Source: Ignelater luminosus
Lineage: Eukaryota; Arthropoda; Insecta; Coleoptera; Elateridae
NCBI GenBank assembly: GCA_011009095.1
Contig: VTPC01003925.1
Span: 186,001-250,000 of the forward strand
DNA: 64,000 nucleotides
Reading direction: 5' to 3'
Below the pieces are notes generated by a model. That model ran no database searches. It had not been told where the DNA came from and saw only the letters and a list, made by a program, of their open reading frames with translations. Shown here one piece after another: positions 24,201-33,900 of this stretch (its first letter is position 1; every line of letters starts with the position of its first letter). Both the position numbers and the translations under genes were made by a program.

Positions 24201-25949
24201 GTCATTTAGAAAAGATGCAGTTGATGTCATCAAAAAATTTGTGACAATGAACAAAACTTTGATTCACCATTATATCCCAGAAACCAAACAGCAGTCAAAA
24301 CAGTGGGTTGGCCAGGGAGAATCCGTCCCGAAGAAAGCAAAAACAGTTCAGTCGGCTGTAAAAGTAATGGCTCGTGTTTTTTGGGATGCTAAGGGCATTT
24401 TACTTATTGACTATCTGGAAAAACGAAAAACCATAACAGGCCAATATTACTCAACACTTTTAGAACAACTAAATGCAGCAATTCGTGAAATGTCAAATAG
24501 AAAAATCTTGTTTCACAAAGGCAATGCATCAGTCCATGCAAGTGCAATTACTCAATAAATAAAAGGCCAAGTTAAAGTTCCCCCCTACTCATATGATTTG
24601 GCTCCGTCCGATTTTCATCTGTTCTCCTAACTGAAACAACTTCTATCTTGATTGATTGATTGAAAAGTTGGAGATGCGTTGGTCCTAGTGTATTGATTGG
24701 TATTTATGTAAAAAATTAATATATATCTTATGTTGAATTTCATTTGTTTTCACTTTCATTTCGGAAACTTTTCAATCCAGCAGCCTCATAGCTTTTGACA
24801 TTAAAATGTTTTCAAAGAAAAAGTAAATTAATAAGAAAAACTTTACCGACTGAGAAAATCCAATAGATCAGAAAAACCTGACTGGCTAAGACAAGGCAAC
24901 AATTTGCAGGACTTGGTAGTACTTGATAGGGCCTGGCAAATACTGTCTAAGGTCATGCCAGTAAGAAACCTCTTGGGCAAATCATTCTTCCCACATAATG
25001 TAAGATTTACTTTGGTTTTTTATTCTATGTAATCATATAGAAAATCATTTTGAATTTTCACTTGAAGTATGATCTATTGCCAGGCAGAACTATAACTGGA
25101 CTAACCAATATATGCACATCGATATAGTATCTATAGTGAGTAATACAAGTTTTTTCCGGATATTTTGATCTTGAACTGGTGAAAACAATTTGTCATGATA
25201 GTCACATAGTTAACATATCCAAAAACAATTGAAATGAGATATTTTGAGTTCATCTTTTCCATAAAACCTAATTTCTTAAAAGAACACTAATATATGATCA
25301 AGCAATTAAGATTTTTATCATTTCTTTGGTACTCCGCGAATATGGCAAGCTAATTGTTGAAGATGATTAGTAATACTTTAATAATTCAATGCTTACAAAT
25401 AAAACAAAACTTTAGTGTTCTGCTCCTCAGTTGACGTTACGTTTAAATAAGTCTTTAAAAAAAGGAAATTGAAAATTCTCGATCCAAAGTTAAAACCTTA
25501 GTTTTGAAATTATAATTATAAGATCAGTTCTGTTGATATTGTAATTGGGTTATCAGTTATCACTGTTAAGATATGTTTTATAACATTTTCTTCTCTTTTT
25601 AGATAATCTAGAGTTAAGTTCTTGGATAACTCACTGGGCTTGCTTAATTCTCCTAGTACTCCTCAAGTGCTCTAATACACTCCTAGTACGAGGAGTTTAT
25701 ATAGATGCTGAAGAACCTGCGGGAAAATGTGTGGTGTTTCCAATTTATTACCTTCGGTTAATATTCCAACACGAAAGGGCTAAGAAGATCACTAGGAAGT
25801 TTCAACTGGAAGCAATGGCCAGGAGGAAACTTGAACTAGAAGGTATTAAATCAACATGCACTTGTGGTGCAGAAATAAAGAACCATGTCATTAATATGAA
25901 TAAGGAAATTAGTCAGATTGTTGAACAAAATCATCAACAAGAAGTATAG
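2741..25949 (+). CDS. fusl: Fuseless-like multi-pass membrane protein (gene span, four coding exons)
   Basis: The coding exons are 2741-3280, 15373-15525, 21415-21598 and 25603-25949. Every junction is GT-AG and the phases fit (0, 0, 1), giving 407 residues. Eight hydrophobic segments are visible, at about residues 21-43, 62-82, 97-116, 132-150, 187-206, 229-247, 262-278 and 300-318. A basic, probably cytosolic tail of about 90 residues follows. A motif of the form W-R-x-x-W-x-L-(L/M)-x-x-Y occurs four times, at residues 44, 117, 207 and 279. Drosophila Fuseless is a predicted eight-pass protein needed for presynaptic calcium-channel localisation and transmitter release. The assignment rests on remembered family features, not on a search. 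The start ATG is the first in frame and is followed by a long open frame. The gene carries 22 kb of intron full of transposon remnants. The name is probable; the exon structure is firm. Confidence 0.78.
5284..5332. repeat. hairpin-forming inverted repeat
   Basis: Two 18-base arms (5284-5301 and 5315-5332) are reverse complements with one mismatch and are separated by a 13-base AT loop. They lie in Fuseless intron 1. No function is evident. Confidence 0.7.
5908..6825. mobile_element. non-autonomous element with CAGTGT-type ends
   Basis: The left end begins near 5908 with ACAGTGT. The right end, read in reverse complement from about 6825, begins ACAGTGTGGTCCAATTTCG. A sequence just inside the left end (about 5955-6000) is also seen near 63465-63520, so this is a dispersed family. 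There is no transposase frame. An internal 161-bp tandem duplication lies at 6335-6656. A second short copy of the left end occurs at about 5567. Confidence 0.55.
6335..6656. repeat. 161-bp tandem duplication
   Basis: A segment beginning GGTCCATTTAAAAA occurs at 6335 and again at 6496. Both copies contain, in the same order, blocks such as TTCAACTTTGAGTTAC, GACGGCATTGAATTCTACG and GAAAATAAAGGAGTTACAGC. The copies differ at several sites, so the duplication is old. Confidence 0.85.
7010..7130 (-). pseudogene. LINE reverse-transcriptase remnant
   Basis: On the minus strand the translation reads ISCGVP, stop, GRILGPILL, which is the conserved GVPQGSxLGP block of non-LTR retrotransposon reverse transcriptases with the Gln codon mutated to TAA. 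Only this short block is recognisable. The flanks carry stops in all frames, so this is a dead fragment of a Jockey/CR1-like element. Confidence 0.65.
7378..8850. repeat. pair of diverged direct repeats flanking a tandem array
   Basis: A segment of about 45 bases containing TTTGGGAATATCACGAA at about 7440-7460 recurs as TTTGGGAACATCACGAA at about 8812-8828. Both are preceded by CAACTTGA/CAAGTTGA and ATTTTCC blocks. A GCCCCGTT / AACGGGGC pair also sits at each side (about 7381 and 8766). They bracket most of the degenerate tandem array and may be the ends of one composite repeat. Confidence 0.45.
8140..8990. repeat. degenerate minisatellite array, unit about 70 bp
   Basis: The core CATTAACCTTCTTAAGAAG, in variant forms, recurs near 8150, 8200, 8289, 8358, 8413, 8500, 8701, 8900 and 8951, usually after a GGGCTTCG(C/T)CCTCC-like block. 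Spacing is often near 70 bp. The units are very diverged and the array is more GC-rich than the intron around it. A lone further unit lies near 11880-11930. Short open frames across it are by-products of the repeat. Confidence 0.7.
10430..10765. repeat. imperfect inverted repeat
   Basis: CCAAGCGCGTGTAATGGCC near 10436 pairs with the reverse complement CCAAGCGCGGGAGTTGTC of the segment ending near 10727. About 20 of 28 positions agree. The high CpG content stands out in this AT-rich intron. This may be a short decayed MITE. Confidence 0.35.
11460..11660 (-). repeat. possible tRNA-derived SINE
   Basis: On the minus strand an exact polymerase III B-box, GGTTCGAGTC, lies at 11578-11587. It is preceded about 24 bases upstream by GGATAGAGTGG, an A-box-like sequence. 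The A-to-B spacing is short for an intact tRNA and the segment cannot be folded into a full cloverleaf by eye. A SINE head is the simplest reading, but no second copy was seen in the window. Confidence 0.3.
11960..13030. repeat. degenerate tandem repeat array, unit about 105-135 bp
   Basis: Units share three ordered blocks: AAGTTCCACCTCGATA, then ATATCTGTCAAAAAA with an A-rich tail, then GGTG(C)CCGGA..GTCCGA and a CACCACTGCC-like block. The second block recurs near 11985, 12114, 12226, 12357, 12646, 12736, 12840 and 12947, so at least eight units are present. One unit is interrupted around 12420-12560 by unrelated sequence. The open frame near 12952-13215 begins inside the last unit and is not believable as a gene. 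Confidence 0.75.
14708..15049 (-). other. unassigned open frame, 113 residues, one hydrophobic segment
   Basis: This is an antisense frame in Fuseless intron 1. It begins with ATG and has one hydrophobic stretch near residues 60-75 (SKFIIISLGIVLLSTLMTF). It resembles no family I can name. It overlaps open frames on the + strand, and no splice sites or homologous context support it. It could be chance, a retroposed fragment or a lineage-specific gene. Confidence 0.15.
15373..15525 (+). CDS. fusl: Fuseless-like coding exon 2
   Basis: This exon encodes residues 181-231. It starts in phase 0 after a TTTTTCAG acceptor and ends in phase 0 at GTAAGTATC. It holds the fifth membrane segment and the third W-R-x-x-W repeat (W207), followed by PEN exactly as in the first repeat. 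Confidence 0.85.
16890..17330 (+). pseudogene. R1-like LINE reverse-transcriptase remnant
   Basis: The translation from about 16914 reads KGCLQGSICGLIFWKLL, close to the GCPQGSICGPxxWN block of R1-clade non-LTR retrotransposons. The next block reads HAEDILVIL where the catalytic box is usually YADD followed by hydrophobics, so the first aspartate position is changed. Stop codons interrupt the frame. The sequence after 17040 keeps a retrotransposon-like, GC-richer composition to about 17330. The element is dead. Confidence 0.65.
18110..18400 (-). repeat. dispersed repeat, copy 1
   Basis: Read on the minus strand, this matches the + strand at about 56370-56730. Shared blocks are AACGAACTCC..AGGAGTC near one end, a run around GATTCTACATCAAAAACTAA, GGGAACATGGTCAAAATGGC, and GTTGTGGTTATGCTTTGCAT at the other end. 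No coding capacity is seen. The two copies are clearly diverged. Confidence 0.7.
20390..20455 (-). repeat. short dispersed fragment shared with 54300-54365
   Basis: On the minus strand the peptide [12 protein letters not shown] is encoded. The + strand at about 54310-54350 encodes [12 protein letters not shown]. Conservation at the protein level suggests an old transposon coding fragment, but the family is not recognised. Confidence 0.4.
21258..21371. repeat. short inverted repeat just upstream of Fuseless exon 3
   Basis: The arm containing ACAACAGCGTATTAAA (about 21269) is the reverse complement of TTTAATACGCTGTTGT (about 21343). The pairing extends outward through TTGTGA/TCACAA and TTTCTAAA-type sequence. 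The arms end about 45 bases before the exon 3 acceptor, so the pre-mRNA could form a hairpin there. It may be a very small MITE. Confidence 0.7.
21415..21598 (+). CDS. fusl: Fuseless-like coding exon 3
   Basis: This exon encodes residues 232-292 plus the first base of codon 293. It has a TTTTTTAG acceptor and a GTACGT donor. It holds the sixth and seventh membrane segments and the fourth W-R-x-x-W repeat (W279). The split codon 293 becomes Asp, so the repeat again ends in P-D-N after splicing. Confidence 0.83.
23480..23720. repeat. degenerate short-period repeat rich in GATCCAAAA
   Basis: Variants of AAAAGATCCAA and GAAAAGTTCGG recur many times over about 240 bp with irregular spacing. Similar motifs (AATAGATCAGAAAAACC) reappear just after the mariner remnant at about 24850-24880. 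The mariner may have inserted into a larger tract of this repeat. Confidence 0.4.
23997..24660 (+). pseudogene. mariner transposase pseudogene
   Basis: The N-terminal part (about 24020-24150) reads GKTVTEIKARLDSVLGDSSP followed by KRGRT, typical of the mariner DNA-binding domain. After a deletion and frame change, about 24187-24560 matches the catalytic domain, including IHHYIPETKQQSKQW, GITGQYY-type and LLIDYLEK blocks. A stop follows at 24556-24558; a third block with LAPSDFHLF appears just after it. Of the D,D,D catalytic triad, the first position is Asn (VTMNKT) and the second is Gly (HKGNAS), while the third Asp is kept. The element is therefore inactive. Clear terminal repeats were not resolved. 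Confidence 0.85.
25603..25949 (+). CDS. fusl: Fuseless-like coding exon 4 (C-terminus)
   Basis: This exon completes codon 293 and encodes residues 294-407. The last membrane segment (about 300-318) is followed by a charged tail with HERAKK, a Cys pair (CTC) and a run of Asn, Glu and Gln at the end. The stop TAG is at 25947-25949. Confidence 0.83.
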
Positions 25950-26099
25950 CATTTCAACAAAAACAATAGTTCAAGTATTTTAACCGTGATGATTTTGAAC
26001 ATAGAACGTTGTTTAAATGTTAAATTTGCATTGGGAGATGAGTATTTTATAAATACGTTATAGATACATTTAATAGCTTTTTTAGTTTATCAGAATTCT

Positions 26100-26105
26100 A
26101 ATAAA
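26100..26105 (+). promoter_or_regulatory. candidate poly(A) signal for the Fuseless-like gene
   Basis: AATAAA lies 151 bp after the stop codon. Further AATAAA sites follow near 26360, so the true 3' end is uncertain. Confidence 0.45.
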
Positions 26106-28103
26106 GTTTGGAACTTAGGAAAGTCAAATTTTGAGTATTTAAATGATTATAAATAAACAATAATGTAAATTGAGAATAAATAATAATAATACTAATATAG
26201 TATGTAGAATAGACTGTAATAATTTATTTAAAATTTTATTATTATACTAATAATAATTATTATAAGCTATTTAAGCCAAAGTGATTTGTGATTAGTACAA
26301 TATATTATATATCTATTATATAAAACAAAATATTGTCTGTAAACCTTGTCTGATTTGAAAATAAAGAAGATAGATACATGTTGTTAATCATCAAAGATAA
26401 CAAACTACTTCAATTTTAAGTTTATTAACTAACAAACTTTGTACTTTCACTGTTTAGAGTTTTATAATCTTTCTAGATAGTAACCTAAAATTACATATTG
26501 AGAAAGGCTTTCACAATGATCACAGCATACTTATAGATATATAAACAGTAATAGTAAGTTAGTTCCCTGCAAACAAATTATCTCAGCATGATTCAATTAA
26601 GAAAATAATGACATCCTGACGTAGTGTTGCAAATAAAATTAGCTAAATGCGGATGTGCACTTGTCAATCTACTAATTGCCTTTGAATCGAGCCCTTCCAA
26701 TTCACTAACTTAGTTAAAAGAGTTTAAAGGACAAGGTTAATTTTACGTAATCTGCTTTTCATTATTCCATATCATTACCATTTACATCTAATTAATTTGC
26801 ATTTCATTCAGTTAATTCCTACTATTTATTGGAAATTCTGTGAGAGTATACACTTATACGGTAGTACATTGACCTCTACTTAATAAATGTTTGCAGAAAA
26901 AAATGAAAACATTTTAAAGTGTCTCTTCTTTAATTTAAAGGTATGCATTTATAATTTTTTAAATAATAAAGCATTATTAGTTTATGCTTTATTATCTACA
27001 AAAAGGAGGCTCTAAAAGGTGTCCAACCATTTTTATTTTATTATTATTGTTATTTGTGCACAGCTTTAGTAACAGTTTCAATTGACATAATACCATTTAC
27101 TTCTCCAAGATGAACAAACAACTTAATAATTAATATCCACAGTTTCTCCAGAGCAATACAAAACATTTCATTGATTCAACTGCAATCAGTAGCAGCCAGT
27201 GCCTTTTTATCACAGGAAGGTTATATGAAAAATATTTATCATTCAATAATATACACTCATCTTTAAAAAGTGCACAAGTAGTAGTGGTAGAATGCAACCA
27301 AAAACTAGTAGTTTCTACTGACTCTTTCTTAAATTATAATCTAGTAACCTGAGTTACTAGATTTTAAACTTTTATTGCATCTTCGAATACTGTGTTACAT
27401 TTTACTTATTTGGGATATTTCTTGTGCGCCTAAAAAATGTATTTTTTGTATTATTAACAGGACAGAATCTAGTAACGTATTAGAATAAATAGCATTTGAA
27501 ATTCAACAATTGCTTCTCTCATCAAATTGGTTAAATGAGAGTTGCTAGGTTTTAACAGAGAGCAGCAGATTTGAGTACTGGATCTTATTTCAGAGCAATA
27601 AAATAGCAATTAAAAAAATTAAAATTTGAAAAGTTCCTGTAGGGAGAAACCTTTTCAATATTTATGGACAAATCAAATTGGATGGATAAAATTTTATTGT
27701 TAAATTCAATTCATCTCTCAAGACAAAAACACTTCAGTTTTAGAATATCTCCAAACACTTATTATTTATTAATTATGAAAATATACTATAATATGTCATG
27801 ATTATAAATAAATCTGTATGATGGGTTGCCTATTGCCTAAATAATTCAACGAGTTTACTTATGTTAGTTCAATTTATAGGTCGCATAGATGGGTAAGATA
27901 AAAATAAAAGATCTATACTGTAGTCTATTTCAGTTAGAATTTCCAAAATTAATTCTTCAACACTAATTTTTAAAACAACTTGGTTATCCATAGACATGCA
28001 CAATACATACCTGATATGAGAACAAGGGAAAGTTCAAAAATCTGTATTTATTCCACTATCTAGAAGAAACAAATCAACAATGGAAAGGAAATCTAAATAC
28101 ATA

Positions 28104-28571
28104 CAGTGTGTCCACATTTCGATGTTCACCATTAGTATCTCGGTTATTAAAAGATAGAACAACCATTAAATGAGGAATGTTATGTGAAATTCAATACTCG
28201 CAACAAATCTCATTTCAAATTCACCCTAACTAACCAATAATCCAATATTGCTGCCTATGAAAAACAAAGGATAGCGCTAATAACTTGAAAACAAATGATA
28301 ATCGGGGGTTTCTGTTGACACCATAGAATTTGTCTTAAAAAGTGTCTGAAAACTGTAATATTTTAGAAGTGGTGACATTAGGTGTTATGAAGTTATTGAG
28401 AAAAATTGGAATCGGCAAATTTTGGTTTTTTCAAAATATCTTAAAATTTAAAAAAGTTTGGGTGAATTTGAAATTGCGAGTATTGAATTCTACATAACAA
28501 CTCCCACTTAACTGTTGTTCTATGTCTTCTAATAACCGAGACACCAATGGGGAGCATCAAAATGTGGACAG
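28104..28571. mobile_element. palindromic MITE, family with GTGTGTCCACATTTCGATG ends, copy 1
   Basis: The left arm begins CAGTGTGTCCACATTTCGAT. The right arm in reverse complement begins ACTGTCCACATTTTGATG. The arms pair for about 130 bp, through TCTCGGTTATTA, GAACAAC and AATTCAATACTCGCAA blocks to TTTCAAATTCACCC. A second copy of the same layout is at 46577-47060. There is no coding frame, so it is non-autonomous. Confidence 0.8.
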
Positions 28572-29261
28572 TAAAAGACAAATGTATTTATTACAGTTTA
28601 CTTTCCTTAATCCGTACAGTATAAAAATACATTCCTTTCCAAACTTTTATGAATAAAACAATAATTTTCGACAAACACTCGACCCTGGCAAACAGCTTCC
28701 TTAGCAAAAAAATCCTTCATCATCTATTGCTACCTACTTCTCACCAAAAGCTTCAACTGTTATTTCTTTTGTGGTTACTTTCCCAGAGCCTGCAAGGACA
28801 TTAACAGTCGTCATGATACTGAGTGTGATTACAAAAGGCCCTCACCAACTTAACTTCCTTCTGATTTATAGGAATGCCATCGAAAAAGGTCTGGAAGGAA
28901 TTATGATTAACAAATTCAGAGAATCTTTAAACAAAACCTACCCAGTTTCTGACCTAGGATATCCACCACAGACCCCGCTCTTCTTCTTCTTCATAATCAA
29001 GCATGCCTCAATGAAAGCCTTTCAATCGAAACATCTATTCCATTAGCTCAACTGATAAATACTTTTCTGTCACTGTTTAAAGAATACATGCGGCGTGTGG
29101 ACATTTCTCGTGGCTTTATTCTCCTATTTAACATCTACTGTCATAGTATTCCTCGTCTAAAAGATCCAGTAGCCCGCCTCTTTAATTTGCCAACGACGTG
29201 ACGCCACTTTACGAATATCATTCCGTAGCTCCGCCAAAAAATTTCAGTTCTGGCGTTTGAA

Positions 29262-29600
29262 CTAGGCAGGGTTTAATGCGCTGTGAGGCAGCTTCAGATG
29301 TTCGCGCCTTTGCACCCTACACCAAACAATATTAAAGAGTTCTCAACCTAGAACACTTAATTAAAGTAAAACTAGGTAACAGTTAGTAAGAGAAACTTCA
29401 TTGGTGCGAATAACTTAACTTGCTCAACAAGCCCAACCGATTCGTAAAAGTAAAACCAAAGCCCTGGGCAATTTGAAAAGTATGGCAGTTCGAACAGCTC
29501 GATGAGTACGCAGACGCTGCTTATACAGTTCATAAATCTAGTCAATTGAAGATATGATCTTGCCAGTCCATACCTAACCCTGCCTGGAACCACACCGGGG
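29262..29600. mobile_element. hAT-like fragment, copy 1
   Basis: The block TAATGCGCTGTGAGGCAGC followed by TTCAGATGTTCGCGCCTTT matches the fragment at 40393 (TTTGGTGCGCCCTGAGGCAAC, TTCAAGTGTTTGC). The GGTGCGCCCTGAGGCA block resembles the ends of many hAT elements. Similarity continues through AACCTAGAA, CAGTTAGTAAGAGAAAC and CAACAAGCCCAACC. No intact transposase is seen. Confidence 0.5.
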
Positions 29601-30898
29601 TAGACATCATCGTACAAATTATTAGAAAATATACAGGCAAATATCTAGTTTTTGTTGAAATTATTTTACTTTTACTGCAGTTTTATTTGAATTATCTAAA
29701 GTAGAAAAAAGTGATGAATATCAAGAAGACAAATTAGATACCCAATTGAGAGATAAAGTGTGCAGTCTGGCTTAACGTATGATGTTGGCCTTGAAACTAG
29801 AACGACTAGAGAGGTGTAAAATCAGATCAAATCTTCAGAAAATCCCAAATCAAAATGGAAAGATTCGATCCAACAGATATCCACCTTTTGGTATCGTCTT
29901 TACCTCCACGCTGCGCTGAGGTGGAGCAACAACCTGAGGAATTGTCTAAATATAGTTGTGGTGTAGCAAATTGCTCTCCAGACAAAGTGGGGTCATTCGA
30001 CGCTACCACTCAATAACGCTGTTATAAGTACACAGCAACTGGTGACTTAACTTCAGAGTAGGCATTGAGCGCTTGATTGATTTAAATTGAGCTCGCGCGC
30101 ACATTGTCATCGCTAGCTTGTTGTCATGGTTTAGCTTCCCTAAGGTATGTATGAGACTATTCCTTTTCATCCAAGTTGTGAACATGGCCAATTAGAAAAG
30201 TTATTTAGACACTTATTATTATGGTTTGACATCACGTGCAATATTATGTATTATGACAATTGTCAAATTCTACAAAAACTAACCAATCAAGTCCACCAGC
30301 TGAAGTTAGATCGCAACGCCGGTCGTTGCTGACATAGAAGACCTTCATCCGACCCGTAATCGATTATTCATTGATCATTTGGCTGTTTACATTCTTCAAA
30401 AGAACTGTGCGACCTGCCAAAGATTCCTCCTGTAGGTGCACACGTAAACAGAGCTGTAGAACAAAACAAAAAGCATGTTCTGGAAATACCAAGCATTTGA
30501 CCTCCATTTCCAAGAAGACTCAAAAAGAAACAGTTGGAAGACATCCAGCACCTCCACAGATCATCCTTCCTACCATGGCCTCTCACATTCCCAATCCAAC
30601 CCCACATTCCATCATAGTACAAAGCATTTACCAGCTTTCACAGCATGCACAGGTCATCATTCACCTTCGATACGACTGCCTCGGGCTAAGCTCCCTTTCG
30701 GGAAGCCTGGGTTCATCCTCAGATCAACTGTTAAGGTTTTTCGATGATCTCTTTAAACACCTCTACTCCTTTAGCCAAAAATGTTTAAGTAAGACTCCAT
30801 ACTAACACTCCGTGTTTAGTATCGCGAACACTATCGCAAGTTTACCGTCGCCGCCTTACGACCCGTAGCGATTTACTCCGTTTCCAAAAATCAACATT

Positions 30899-30900
<2 letters not shown>

Positions 30901-30929
<29 letters not shown>
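30901..30929. repeat. (TC)n microsatellite
   Basis: About 14 uninterrupted TC dinucleotides in intergenic DNA. Confidence 0.95.
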
Positions 30930-30933
<4 letters not shown>

Positions 30934-33900
30934 CTTGGCTTTTATCAATCTAGGAAACGTTCCCTTTACCTAACTAATATAAATGCGAATACTTTCATAA
31001 CTTTTACGAACCCCAAAAGATATTCCCTTCTTTAATTCTCCAAAAGATAAAAAGAAAGCTGTGGAAAAAATGTTTCTTTCTTGTAACCGGTAAAATACAG
31101 AACTTCTTTATGAACTTCAAAGAATTTTTTCTTTTTGTATCTGAAACAATACTCGTGGACTTCAGATATTGATGCCTTTCAAAGTTCAAGATTTCTAAAA
31201 GATGTTCTGGTATCTTGTTAGCAATATTCGTTTTGACATGTTTTCAACGGGGTGAAAGTTGAGACTAGTGTATAGAGCATGTTCAATAGCGTTCAGTCTC
31301 AGAACATTGATTTTTTACTAATTCTATGAGTATTAAAAAAGAATAAAACATTTCCAAATCACGCAATTTTTCTAAATGTGCTGGATATTGTTATATGGTG
31401 TGTCTAAAATTCGAGGCTCACCATTATGATTTCGAAGAAGGTAACAGATAGAGAAGCCGGAAAACTAAAAGAAGAGTTATTTTAGAGAGCAATTGATTAT
31501 TGTTTTTCTTCTTTAAAATAAAATCTTCAAATTTTTTTGAAGCTAAATAAATTTTACAGCAGATAGGAATATGAGAAATCGGTAAAAGAATGGGAAGGTT
31601 TAATCAAATAATTGCAGAAGAGTGTTTGGTCTAAATTACATGCTAACGTAACGATGAGAACGGCTAGAGAAAAATAGCGTACTTTCTACAGCGGCGTAAT
31701 ATTAAAAAGATTTCTGTACTTCATATGGGAATATCATTCCCACAAATTAGCAAAACGATAATTATTTTATCGTAGTCGAAACCACACAAAAATATCAATT
31801 TCATAGAGCACTTTGTTTCCGATATATTTATTGACTCACCAGTAAAATACTATACGCCCAAACGGAGAATGGGCTATCATTTCTTAAGCTCAAGACAATT
31901 TATCATCATTTGAAGGTATGTATGCATATTTTGGGAACACACTGTAGCACCCACAACGCATTTCGATTACCTATCATTATTATTCTGACTTGTGCTTGGA
32001 ATTGTGAATATAGTAAATGACAGAAACCAACAATGATAGTTCAAATATCTATTCTCGCAGAAATGCAATTATTTAAAAAAATAACTCTTCAGCTCGAGTG
32101 TAGATTAGTAAACATTGACGTAGATGTTTCTTTGAAAAAAATTATAAATTTAAACAATACGATGCGTGCAGCATACAACCATTGTAGCTGACAAACTATT
32201 TTTATTTCCGCAGGTGATTTTTCCAGAAACTCGTTACACATTCCAAATTCCTAAAAAATCCACATCGAATTTTTTTGATAGAAAAAAGAAAAATCACGTG
32301 AAAATTGCATCAGAAATTCCTAATTCAACATCAAACATCTGGGATTTACTCGAAAGGAAAACTTAACGGAAATTCCGTAGTTATTCATTTCGCGAAAACG
32401 TGACATCTAATAAAACAACCAGTACCGCAAGGTAAAACATGTTTTGGTTATCTTCGGGTAGAGGCTACTGCTTCTCCAAGTTGACCTATAACAGTAGATA
32501 TACCTACTCGTTGCTGGATGCTTGTGAAGTGTTCCTCATTATAACAACAGTGCATTAGGAAACCACAACAAATCCTACAGAGAAACAAGAACGTAAACGT
32601 TTTAGTTTTAGTGCTGTTCTAATATTATTATAGCCCAACAACAATAAGGTAATTAGTTCCGGTAAGTAAACATTAAAATATTTTTTTGTAAAACTTATGT
32701 AAAATATTATTTTGTTATTACTCATCGATTCAATGCATGTTAGAGGAATTTTTTAATATTATTGCTGGAATGTATGTAAAATAATCATCATTTGTACCTT
32801 AGTTTTATTTTATAGATTTTTGTTTAAATAAAAAAGAATGATTTATATCGATATTTACTTTCAATACTCATTTAGTTGTCATTTTTAAATTACCATTTAA
32901 GTAGTTGTAATCTAAAGCCATATTATTAGCTTAACATTCACAAGACATTTGTACATAAAACATATATTATCAACACACCTAATTGCTGAAAATATTGAAA
33001 ATAATTCTAAGAAAATATAAATTTGACTGTACATTACATACTAGTATATTATTTATCAAGATTCGTGGAAAGGTCAACTTTTAAATCATGTATCAAAGGT
33101 CAAGTACTATTGTATTTTATATAAATATGATAAAAACGCAATAACAGAGTCAATCTAGATTAATTACAAGAGAAAAGGGACAATAATAAAGTAAAATAAC
33201 GAGAAAATATTAGATGAATGGGCACTTTAATTTGTATAAACCAGTTACATAACGGCTATCATGCATCTTTTTGAAGAATCCAAATGCGGAAATTAACTGT
33301 ATATGCTGGGCACACATATAAATGATTTCCTCACCTTAACATACATGTATGACTTATAATTACATGAATATAAATAACATTCATAATTAGTTAGTTAAGA
33401 AATCTGAATTTATTAAATTTTCAAAATTGTAAATATATCATTTTCTTTTCTCCATTATACAAGGTATGTCAAGCGTAATTAACACAACTTCTGTATTTTA
33501 AATACAATACATACTAATTGATATTTTACAGAATTTGCTTTTACAAGGTTTGCCCTGCTTGAACGGTTTGTTTCTGAACAACTAAAAATTTGTTATCGAA
33601 TGACTGCATCCGCGGACATCTTGCTGATTGATTATTCTTAAACATGACTTCCGTATAAAAAGTCGATCGTAACTTGAAATACTCGAGAATAAACGCTTGT
33701 AAGCTTATATCATCGATGATATCAAGATCAAATAGGCGTCCCGTTGAGAAATTGAAGTCTGCGTTCTATCCCTATTTTTTCTACTCTTACTCAATGCAGA
33801 GAATTAGGGATTTAAAAAAATGAAAAGCCTTAATCATGAATTTGATTAATTTTTTATCCCAATCGTGAGCTATAGTGTATTTCGGTCGTCACTTGGAGCA

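Larger units (their letters stand above)
21599..25602 (+). other. Fuseless-like intron 3 (4.0 kb)
   Basis: The intron contains a short-period degenerate repeat (about 23480-23720) and a mariner transposase pseudogene (about 23997-24660). No host exon is seen. The acceptor is CTTTTTAG at 25602. Confidence 0.7.

Noticed and set aside
30371..30805. 144-residue open frame
   Set aside because: An overlapping frame exists in another phase, there is no recognisable domain, and it probably belongs to a decayed GC-richer repeat.
30901..30929. CRISPR-like or regulatory repeat
   Set aside because: It is a plain TC microsatellite with no spacers; no CRISPR array exists anywhere in the window.
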